64,000 nucleotides of DNA. Origin: Pseudonocardia sp. SCN 73-27 (GTDB lineage: Bacteria; Actinomycetota; Actinomycetes; Mycobacteriales; Pseudonocardiaceae). The stretch is from contig MEGH01000026.1 of the NCBI GenBank assembly GCA_001725415.1, positions 36,395 to 100,394 on the forward strand. The letters run 5' to 3'. The notes beneath the pieces were generated by a model. It was not told the origin of the DNA, made no database searches, and saw only the letters and a program-made list of their open reading frames with translations. Shown piece after piece: positions 58,019 to 64,000 of this stretch. The first letter of the stretch is position 1, and every line of letters starts with the position of its first letter. The position numbers and the translations under genes were made by a program.

Positions 58019-59182
58019 GTGGACGCCACTGCCGAGCAGCAGCTGATCGCCGAGCTGACCGACCTGATCGAACGGCGCACCACCGCCATGGCGCCGGAGG
58101 TCCGGTACGAGCCGGCGAGGTCCTACACCGACCCCGGGCGGCACGCGGCCGAGCGCGCGTTGCTGTTCCGCGAGTACCCGCTGCCCGTCGCGACGAGCGC
58201 CGAGGTGCGCGACCCGGGCGCGTTCACGACGTCGCAGATCGGCGATCTCCCCGTGCTCACCGTCCGCGGGGACGACGGCGTGGCCCGCTGCCTGGTCAAC
58301 GTCTGCCGGCACCGCGGGAACGTCGTGTGCGCCGAGCCGTCGGGGAACAGACGGACCTTCAGCTGCGAGTACCACGCCTGGTCCTACGACCGGGCCGGGC
58401 GGCTGCGCTCGACTGTCGACCGCGAGGGGTTCACCGGTCTCGACCGCGACGCGCACGGCCTCGTCGAGCTGCCCACCGAGGAACGCCACGGCATCGTGTG
58501 GACGCTCCCGACGCCCGGCGGCGCGCTCGATCTCACCGCCCACCTCGGGGAGGCGTTCGGGTCCGAGATCGCCGACCTCGATCTGGCGTCGTTCACGCTG
58601 TGGGACCGCGTCGTCATGTCGCAGCCGTTCGACTGGAAGTGCGGCGTCGACACCTTCCTCGAGGTCTTCCACCTCGCCTACCTGCACAAGAAGACGGTCG
58701 GACCGTTCTTCGTCGGCAACGTCGGCGCGTACAGCGAGTACGGGCTGCACCACCGCTACTCCGCCGTACGCAACAGCTTCACGGAGATGGCGGCCGGGCC
58801 CGCCGAGGAGCGGACCGTCTACCCGCACAGCTCACTCGTGCACCTCGTCTTCCCCAACACGATCCTGACCTGGCAGATGGACCACATCGAGATGTGGCGC
58901 TTCTACCCCGGCGCGGGCGGCGACGGCACGTGCACCGCCGAAGGCCTCATGCTCATCCCGGGACCGGCGACGACCGACAGCGCGCGCCGGCACTGGGAAC
59001 GCAACTGGCGCATCCTGCTCGACACCATCCTCGACGAGGACTTCGCGACGATGGAACGCGTGCAGCGCAACCTCCGAACCGGCGCGGTGCCCGAGCTCGC
59101 GTTCGGCCGCAACGAGATCGCGCTGCAGCACTTCCACGAGGGTGTGCACGCGGAGCTGCGCCGCAACGGGGTCGGCCCGTGA
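58019..59182 (+). CDS. Rieske non-heme iron oxygenase, large subunit
   Basis: 387 residues from a GTG after GGAAGGAC. The Rieske cluster ligands are in VNVCRHRGNVVCAEPSG (C-x-H, about residues 97-99) and FSCEYHAWSYDRAGRL (C-x2-H, about 116-119). The mononuclear iron site is in CGVDTFLEVFHLAYLHKKTV with two His. The family hydroxylates or demethylates aromatic and other compounds with a reductase, which is not encoded here. The next gene, a TetR regulator, overlaps its stop (GTGA), so regulator and enzyme are made together. Substrate unknown. Confidence 0.92.
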   Translation: MDATAEQQLIAELTDLIERRTTAMAPEVRYEPARSYTDPGRHAAERALLFREYPLPVATSAEVRDPGAFTTSQIGDLPVLTVRGDDGVARCLVNVCRHRGNVVCAEPSGNRRTFSCEYHAWSYDRAGRLRSTVDREGFTGLDRDAHGLVELPTEERHGIVWTLPTPGGALDLTAHLGEAFGSEIADLDLASFTLWDRVVMSQPFDWKCGVDTFLEVFHLAYLHKKTVGPFFVGNVGAYSEYGLHHRYSAVRNSFTEMAAGPAEERTVYPHSSLVHLVFPNTILTWQMDHIEMWRFYPGAGGDGTCTAEGLMLIPGPATTDSARRHWERNWRILLDTILDEDFATMERVQRNLRTGAVPELAFGRNEIALQHFHEGVHAELRRNGVGP

Positions 59183-59772
59183 GCACCGCGGGCCTCGCGC
59201 GCACCCGGGTCCGGCGTGCCGACATCGTTGCCGCGGCCCTGGAGCTGTTCGCGGACAAGGGATACCTCGCGACGACGATGGACGACATAGGCCGCGCCGT
59301 GAACGTCCGCGGCCCCAGCCTCTACAAGCACGTGACGTCCAAACAGGACCTTCTCGTCGAGATCATGGAGTCCTCGATGGCGACGGTCCTGCGCGACCAC
59401 GCGGTCGCCGTGGGCTCGACCGACGACGTCGCCGACCAGCTGCGTCGCGCGGTCGAGGCCCACGTCCGGTTCCATGCGCGGCACCGGCTGGAGGCGTTCG
59501 TCGGCACCCGGGAGCTGCGGCACCTGTCCGACGGGAACCGGGCTGCGATGGCGGCCCGGCGTCGCGACTACGAGCGGGGGTTCCGGGTGCTCGTCGAGCG
59601 CGGCGTCGCCGAGGACCGGTTCCGGGTCGGCTCGGTGCGCCTCACGACGTACTCGTTGCTGGACATGGGCGTCGGTGTCTCGGTGTGGTTCCGCGAGGGC
59701 GAGGAGTTCTCGGTCGACGAGGTCGCCTACCGCTACGGGGACCTCGCGATGCGGCTGGTGGGCGCGGCCTGA
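59179..59772 (+). CDS. TetR-family regulator coupled to the Rieske oxygenase
   Basis: 197 residues from a GTG overlapping the oxygenase stop. HTH: ADIVAAALELFADKGYLATT, MDDIGRAVNVRGPSLYKHVT. The C-terminal domain (VEAHVRFHARHRLEAFVGTR, NRAAMAARRRDYERGFRVLV) is of the KstR2/AcrR-like group that often senses CoA-linked or lipid-like ligands. It probably controls the operon it belongs to. Its stop lies 3 bp from the convergent hydrolase stop. Confidence 0.9.
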   Translation: MSTAGLARTRVRRADIVAAALELFADKGYLATTMDDIGRAVNVRGPSLYKHVTSKQDLLVEIMESSMATVLRDHAVAVGSTDDVADQLRRAVEAHVRFHARHRLEAFVGTRELRHLSDGNRAAMAARRRDYERGFRVLVERGVAEDRFRVGSVRLTTYSLLDMGVGVSVWFREGEEFSVDEVAYRYGDLAMRLVGAA

Positions 59773-59775
59773 CCG

Positions 59776-60636
59776 TCAGCGGGCCGCGACACCGTCCAAC
59801 CAGGACACCAGGTCGGCGACGACCTCGTCGCGGTTGGTCTCGTTGAACACCTCGTGCCGCGCATCCTGGTAATAGTGCGTCGCGACGTCGGCGCCCGCGG
59901 TCCGGTAGCGCTCCACCAGCGGCTCCAGCGCGGTCAGGCCCGCGTTGACCGGGTCGGCGGTCCCGGCGAGGACCAGCAGCGGGAAACCGCTCGGTACCGA
60001 CGGCGTCGCCATCCGGTCGGCGGCGGCCCACATCCCGGCGGCGCTCTTCGCGTCGAGACCGAAGCCGCACAACGGTTCCGCCACGTAGGCGTCGACCTCG
60101 GCCTCGTCGCGGGAGAGCCAGTCGTAGTCGGTGCGGGCGGGGGCGAAGGGGGCGTTGAAGGCGCTGAGGTCGACGTCGGCGGACGGGTCGACGGCGGTGG
60201 CGAGCAGGTCGAGCGCGCCGGAGCCCGACAGCACGGCGCCGGTGACGTCGGCGGCGTGGTCGAGCAGGTACTGCTGCACGATCCAGGAGCCCATGGAGTG
60301 GCCGAGCGCGATGACGGGCAGGTCGGGGCGCTCGCCGATGGTGCTGCGGACGGTCAGCGCATAGTCCGCGACGACCCCGTCCCAGCCGGCGTCGCCGAAG
60401 TCGCCCAGCGCGGTCCCGGCGATGCCGGCGGTGCGGCCGTGGCCGCGGTGGTCGACGGCGAGCAGGTCGTAGCCCGCGGCCGACAGGTCCTTGCCGAGCG
60501 CGTCGTAGCGCAGCGAGTGCTCGCCCATGCCGTGCGCGAGGACGATCGCGGCTTTCGCGTCGCCGTCGGTGGTCCATCGCTGCCCGACGAGCCGGGTGCC
60601 GTCCGAGGTGCCGACCATGAGTGCGGAGCGCGCCAT
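59776..60636 (-). CDS. Alpha/beta hydrolase, monoacylglycerol-lipase-like
   Basis: 286 residues. The oxyanion region is AAIVLAHGMGEHSLRYDALG (the HGxGEHSxRY motif of monoglyceride lipases), LLAVDHRGHGRTAG follows, the nucleophile is in PVIALGHSMGSWIVQQYLLD, the Asp in LVLAGTADPVNAGLTA and the His in YYQDARHEVFNETNRDEV. It should cleave glycerol or other esters in the cytoplasm. The ATG has TAGGGT 6 nt upstream, indicating a leaderless message. Confidence 0.92.
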   Translation of the reverse strand: MARSALMVGTSDGTRLVGQRWTTDGDAKAAIVLAHGMGEHSLRYDALGKDLSAAGYDLLAVDHRGHGRTAGIAGTALGDFGDAGWDGVVADYALTVRSTIGERPDLPVIALGHSMGSWIVQQYLLDHAADVTGAVLSGSGALDLLATAVDPSADVDLSAFNAPFAPARTDYDWLSRDEAEVDAYVAEPLCGFGLDAKSAAGMWAAADRMATPSVPSGFPLLVLAGTADPVNAGLTALEPLVERYRTAGADVATHYYQDARHEVFNETNRDEVVADLVSWLDGVAAR

Positions 60637-60642
60637 CGTCGC

Positions 60643-60648
60643 ACCCTA
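60643..60648 (-). promoter_or_regulatory. Leaderless -10 for the hydrolase gene
   Basis: TAGGGT on the minus strand, 6 nt before the ATG at 60636. Confidence 0.4.
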
Positions 60649-60673
60649 TTGCCCTGGGGGACCGGCCGCCGTC

Positions 60674-61123
60674 TCACGACGAGACATGTTCGGCCAGCCG
60701 GTCGAGGAAGGCGAGCTGCCCCTTGACGATCTTCTCCCGCGCCTCGTCGAGGGCGAACCACGCGGCCCGGTCGATCTCGGGGAACTCCTGCATGCGCCCG
60801 GACCTCGGCGGCCACTCCAGCTCGAAGGTGTTGCTGACGACGGTGTCGGCGTCGAGATCCCCGGCCAGCGCGAACGCGGCGATCAGCTTGCCGGAGCCGC
60901 GGACGGTGCCGAGGTCGACGAGCTCGCCGTCGGGCGCGGGCGAGCCCATCTCCTCGGCGAACTCGCGGACCGCCGCCGCGCGGGGCTCCTCGTCGTCACC
61001 GTGCTCACCCTTGGGGATCGACCACGCGTGCGCGTCCTTGCGCACCCAGAACGGTCCGCCCATGTGCCCCAACAGGACCTCTGGGCCCGCCCGGTGGAGC
61101 AGGATTCCCGCGCTGCGCCGCAT
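60674..61123 (-). CDS. NUDIX hydrolase
   Basis: 149 residues. It begins RRSAGILLHRAGPEVLLGHM, then the NUDIX box GEHGDDEEPRAAAVREFAEE followed by MG, an exact GX5EX7REUXEEXG pattern. The PFWVRKDAHAWSIPKGE segment is typical of the group that handles diadenosine polyphosphates or mRNA-cap-like diphosphates. It removes a nucleoside-diphosphate-linked group using Mg2+. It lies 12 bp downstream of the lactone oxidase gene and probably shares its transcript. Confidence 0.92.
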   Translation of the reverse strand: MRRSAGILLHRAGPEVLLGHMGGPFWVRKDAHAWSIPKGEHGDDEEPRAAAVREFAEEMGSPAPDGELVDLGTVRGSGKLIAAFALAGDLDADTVVSNTFELEWPPRSGRMQEFPEIDRAAWFALDEAREKIVKGQLAFLDRLAEHVSS

Positions 61124-61135
61124 GACCCGATGCTG

Positions 61136-62425
61136 TCAGTCGCCCAGCACCCGTCGCAGGTAGGGGTTGGTGAACGTGCGGCCCGGGTCTAGACGGTCGC
61201 GGACGGCACGGAAGTCGTCGAAACGGGGATAGAGGACAGCCAGGTCGTGGGCGGTGAGCGAGTGCATCTTGCCCCAGTGCGGACGCCCACCGAGGCTGCG
61301 CAGGATCGACTCGGCCGCGTCGAAGTACCGGGTGTGGTCCACATCGACGTACTGGTGGACGGCGACGTACCCACTGTCGCGGCCGTACGCCGTGGACAGC
61401 CAGACGTCGTCGGCCGCGGCGACGCGCACCTCGATCGGGAACGCGACGCGTTCACCGCTGCGCCGCAGCCAGTCCTCGATCTCGGCGACGGCCCGGGGCA
61501 CGGCGTCGCGGGGCAGCGCGTACTCGGTCTCGCGGAACCGGACCCGCCGCGGCGTCGCGAACACCCGGTAGGACCGGTCGACGAACGTGCGGGCGCTCAG
61601 CGCCCGGGTGGCGATCGCGTTGACCCGCGGGATCAGCGACGGCCGTGCCGCACACGCCCGGTTGGACCACCCGAAGACGGTGTTGGACAACAGCTCGTCG
61701 TCGATGATGCGCCGCCGGCGCGGCAGCGGCCTGGGCTCCTCGGCGGTGCGGTCGTTGCGCTTGGTCAACAGCCGGCGGGTGTGCGGGAACCAGTAGAGTT
61801 CTGCGTGGTCGTGGGCCTTCGCGAACGCGCCGAACGTCCCGGCGTCGCGCAGGACCTCGTCGAACTCGGCGGGCGTCTCGTGCGCGTGCAGCAGGAACGC
61901 GGGCACGCAGCGCAGCGTCACCGTTGCGACGATGCCCAGCGCGCCGAGGCCGATCGCCGCGGCCGGGACGTCGTCGCCCGCGCAGTCGAGAAGGGTGCCG
62001 TCGGCCAGGACGAGCTGCATCCCGGCGACCTGCGTGGACAGCCCGCCCAGCGTCGCCCCGGTGCCGTGGGTGCCGGTCGCGAGCGCCCCCGCGACGGTCT
62101 GGACGTCGATGTCGCCGAGGTTGGGCATCGCGAGTCCGCGGTCCCACAGCGCCGGGCCCAGTTCGTGCAGGGTGGTGCCGGCGAGGACGGTGGCGAGACC
62201 CGTCGACGCATCGGCGGACACGATGCCGCGCAACCGGTCCAGGCGCAGGGCGAGGCCGTCGGTCACCGCGATCGGGGTGAACGAGTGCCCCGACCCGAGC
62301 GCCTTCACCCGCAGGCCGGACGCCGCCGCCCGCGCCACGACCCGCTGCAGCTCGTCGACGGTCGTGGGTTCCGCGACCTCGGCGGGACTCGCCGTCGCGG
62401 TGCCGGCCCAGTTGGTCCAGGACAT
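61136..62425 (-). CDS. FAD-linked aldonolactone oxidase (D-arabinono/L-gulono-1,4-lactone oxidase family)
   Basis: 429 residues from the ATG at 62425. The FAD_binding_4 domain has SGLRVKALGSGHSFTPIAVT with the flavin His region, NLGDIDVQTVAGALATGTHG and TGATLGGLS. The ALO domain ends with GGRPHWGKMHSLTAHDLA, the conserved HWGK motif, and LDPGRTFTNPYLRRVLGD. Members oxidise sugar lactones or alditols with oxygen or another acceptor. No signal peptide is present. A CATTCT 6 nt before the start suggests a leaderless transcript, and an 18-bp palindrome separates it from the divergent TetR gene. Confidence 0.92.
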   Translation of the reverse strand: MSWTNWAGTATASPAEVAEPTTVDELQRVVARAAASGLRVKALGSGHSFTPIAVTDGLALRLDRLRGIVSADASTGLATVLAGTTLHELGPALWDRGLAMPNLGDIDVQTVAGALATGTHGTGATLGGLSTQVAGMQLVLADGTLLDCAGDDVPAAAIGLGALGIVATVTLRCVPAFLLHAHETPAEFDEVLRDAGTFGAFAKAHDHAELYWFPHTRRLLTKRNDRTAEEPRPLPRRRRIIDDELLSNTVFGWSNRACAARPSLIPRVNAIATRALSARTFVDRSYRVFATPRRVRFRETEYALPRDAVPRAVAEIEDWLRRSGERVAFPIEVRVAAADDVWLSTAYGRDSGYVAVHQYVDVDHTRYFDAAESILRSLGGRPHWGKMHSLTAHDLAVLYPRFDDFRAVRDRLDPGRTFTNPYLRRVLGD

Positions 62426-62438
62426 TTCACGAGAATGG

Positions 62439-62456
62439 ACTGGACGCGCGTCCAGT
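62439..62456. promoter_or_regulatory. 18-bp perfect palindrome, TetR operator
   Basis: ACTGGACGCGCGTCCAGT lies in the 73-bp gap between the lactone oxidase and TetR genes, directly upstream of the oxidase -10. The TGGACGCGCGTCCA core is a typical TetR-type site. Confidence 0.75.
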
Positions 62457-62498
62457 TCAACCTTGACCCGCACCCGCGGCGCCGACGACGATGCCCGG

Positions 62499-63149
62499 AT
62501 GGCGTCACGTCGGATGGACAAGCTGGAGCGCCGCGAGCAGCTCGTCGACGCCGCCCTGCGGGTCGCCGAGAACGAGGGCATCCCGGCCATGAGCATCCGC
62601 CGGGTCGCCGAGGCCGCGGACGTCTCCCTCGGCCTCGTGCACTACTGCTTCCACGACAAGGACGACCTGGTCTCCGCGGTCGCCGCGCGCACCGTCGAGG
62701 AGCTCGAACGAGCCGGGATCGACGCGCTCGCCCAGGTCGGTGGCACCCTGCTCGACGCGCTGCGGTCCGGGGTCCGGGGCATGTGGGCGGCGTTCTCGTC
62801 GAGCCGCCAACGCCAGCTCGTCACCTACGAGATCACCACCCACTCGCTGCGCACCGAGGGGATGCGGCGGGTCGCCGTCGACCAGTACAAGGTCGGGCAG
62901 ATGGCCGTCGAACAGTTCCTGACCCAGGCCGCCGACGCCACCGGCCACCGGTGGACCCGGCCCGTCGAGCACCTCGCCGGCATGACCCTCGCGGTGATCG
63001 ACGGCGTCTGCCTGCGCTGGCTCGTCGACGGCGACCAGGACGGTGCGCTCGGCCGCCTCGACGGGCTCGCCGAGACCCTCGTGCGCGACGCCGAGCCCGT
63101 CGACGTCCGTCTTCCGGCCGACGACCAAGCCCGGGTCGAGGCGTCGTGA
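62499..63149 (+). CDS. TetR-family regulator (BetI-like C-terminal domain)
   Basis: 216 residues. HTH: REQLVDAALRVAENEGIPAM, SIRRVAEAADVSLGLVHYCF. The C-terminal part (MWAAFSSSRQRQLVTYEITT, HLAGMTLAVIDGVCLRWLVD) resembles TetR_C_6/BetI domains. A second ATG lies 15 nt inside and could also be used. It is divergent from the lactone oxidase and translationally coupled (GTGA) to an MFS gene, so it likely controls both through the palindrome upstream. Confidence 0.9.
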   Translation: MASRRMDKLERREQLVDAALRVAENEGIPAMSIRRVAEAADVSLGLVHYCFHDKDDLVSAVAARTVEELERAGIDALAQVGGTLLDALRSGVRGMWAAFSSSRQRQLVTYEITTHSLRTEGMRRVAVDQYKVGQMAVEQFLTQAADATGHRWTRPVEHLAGMTLAVIDGVCLRWLVDGDQDGALGRLDGLAETLVRDAEPVDVRLPADDQARVEAS

Positions 63150-64000
63150 CCATCGCGACCAGCCCCGGCCTCGTGACCCCACGGCTGCGGACGGCCCGCC
63201 GCGCCACCGCCGCCGCGTTCGCCGCCCAGGGGTTCCTCTTCGCCGTCCTGCTCACCCACCTGCCCCAGTTCGAGGAACGCCACGGCATCGACGACGGCAC
63301 CGTCACCCTCGTCGTCCTCGGGGTGTCGCTGCTCGCCGGCGTCGGCAGCGTCGTCGCCGAGGCGCCGGCCCGCCGCCGCGGCAGCTCCGTCGCGCTGACC
63401 TGCGGGCTCGTGACGATCGTCGCCGCTACCGTCGTCATCGCGCTCGCCCCCGACCTCCCGGTGCTGTTCGTCGGTTTCGGCTGCTACGGGCTCGGCGTCG
63501 GTGCCGTCGACGCCGGCAGCAACATGCAGGCCGTCGCCGTCCAACGGGGCTACGGCCGCAGCATCCTCACCTCGTTCCACGCGTGGTGGTCGGGCGCGGG
63601 GATCGTCGGTGCGCTGTGGGTCGCGCTGGGGGAGCGGATCGGGCTGTCGCTGCCCGCCGGGCTGCTGATCGCCGCCGCCGCGGCCGCGCTGCTCGCCGCC
63701 TTCGCGCGTCGCGGCATCCTGCCCGGCCGCGAGCTGCCCGTCCCCGCCGGCACCACCGAGACGATCTCCGTGCCGTGGCGGCCCGTCCTGCTGCTCGGAT
63801 CGGCGATGGCCTGCTTCTACGTCGCCGACGCCGGCGTCTCCAACTGGTCGGCCCTCTACCTGCACGACCTCCTCGGCGCCGCCGCCGGCACCGCCGCCCT
63901 CGGGTTCGCCGCCTATCAGGGCGCCGCCCTCACCTCCCGCGCGGCGGGCGACCAGCTCGTCCGCCGCATCGGCGCCGTCGCCACCGTGCGGATCGGCGCG
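63146..64000 (+). CDS. MFS transporter, 3' end beyond the window
   Basis: 285 codons are visible from a GTG overlapping the TetR stop. The chain shows TM helices at AAAFAAQGFLFAVLLTHLPQ, GTVTLVVLGVSLLAGVGSVV, LTCGLVTIVAATVVIALAP and PVLFVGFGCYGLGVGAVDAG followed by SNMQAVAVQRGYG, the pattern of YbjJ/FucP-like facilitators. FHAWWSGAGIVGALWVALGE is the next conserved block, and ADAGVSNWSALYLHDLLGA marks the second half. Being coupled to the TetR gene it may export or import a ligand of that regulator. The substrate is unknown and the C-terminus is missing. Confidence 0.88.
   Translation, partial: MTIATSPGLVTPRLRTARRATAAAFAAQGFLFAVLLTHLPQFEERHGIDDGTVTLVVLGVSLLAGVGSVVAEAPARRRGSSVALTCGLVTIVAATVVIALAPDLPVLFVGFGCYGLGVGAVDAGSNMQAVAVQRGYGRSILTSFHAWWSGAGIVGALWVALGERIGLSLPAGLLIAAAAAALLAAFARRGILPGRELPVPAGTTETISVPWRPVLLLGSAMACFYVADAGVSNWSALYLHDLLGAAAGTAALGFAAYQGAALTSRAAGDQLVRRIGAVATVRIGA

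Overview
The window reads as chromosome of a very GC-rich actinomycete, most probably Pseudonocardia or another Pseudonocardiaceae. This is inferred from several things: codon bias is strongly GC-ending, GTG starts and 4-nt ATGA/GTGA overlaps are frequent, many genes have leaderless promoters (TANNNT 6-7 nt before the start codon), LLM/F420-type oxidoreductases and ECF41 sigma factors are present, and the housekeeping set is actinobacterial (glyS, dgt-dnaG, paired CNNM proteins). About 66 intact or edge-cut protein genes, one tRNA and several gene relics can be supported.

0-23 kb is mostly core. It holds an ArsR/SRPBCC pair, an AbiEi-like protein, a repeat-filled leader before glyS, two CNNM/CBS membrane proteins, an ABC exporter with its own two-component system, an XdhC-like protein, a YdcF-like protein, dgt, an ECF41 sigma factor with its NAD(P)-binding partner, two tiny paralogous membrane peptides, dnaG, and a probable tam methyltransferase followed by a decayed AAA ATPase. 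A tRNA-Asn(GTT) at 23.2 kb is followed by coding relics, one of which looks like the end of a tyrosine integrase, so a mobile element probably once sat there.

24-29 kb holds TetR, cupin, LLM and AhpD-like genes and a second ECF41 sigma factor. Four sites match the ECF41 promoter (TGTCACA-like, exactly 16 nt, CGTC-like), upstream of two AhpD-like genes, the NmrA-like gene and the second sigma gene.

29.3-43.1 kb is a catabolic and uptake locus. A GntR/FCD regulator, amidase, aminotransferase and M20 hydrolase form one leftward operon. A BMP-type nucleoside-like ABC importer (lipoprotein, double ATPase, two permeases) runs right. An LLM oxidoreductase and a chlorohydrolase/deaminase-type amidohydrolase run left, and a methylmalonate-semialdehyde-type dehydrogenase runs right. 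Four related operator-like sites (TTGAGATC[T/G]CA) lie at the three promoter regions of these units. This supports one regulon for uptake and breakdown of an unidentified nitrogen-containing, possibly nucleobase-like compound. It is the best candidate in the window for an undescribed system.

43-64 kb is accessory metabolism: an orphan oligopeptide-type binding protein, P450 with a divergent TetR, AraC beside a methyltransferase with a Gly-His repeat, MFS/MarR, a LacI-controlled sugar or inositol-type operon with mirrored operators, a GNAT protein, a GH15 glucoamylase-like enzyme, a Rieske oxygenase with TetR, an alpha/beta hydrolase, NUDIX, an aldonolactone oxidase with a divergent TetR, and an MFS gene cut by the right edge. 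Two copies of a 40-bp palindrome with compensatory changes occur at 26.7 and 48.8 kb.
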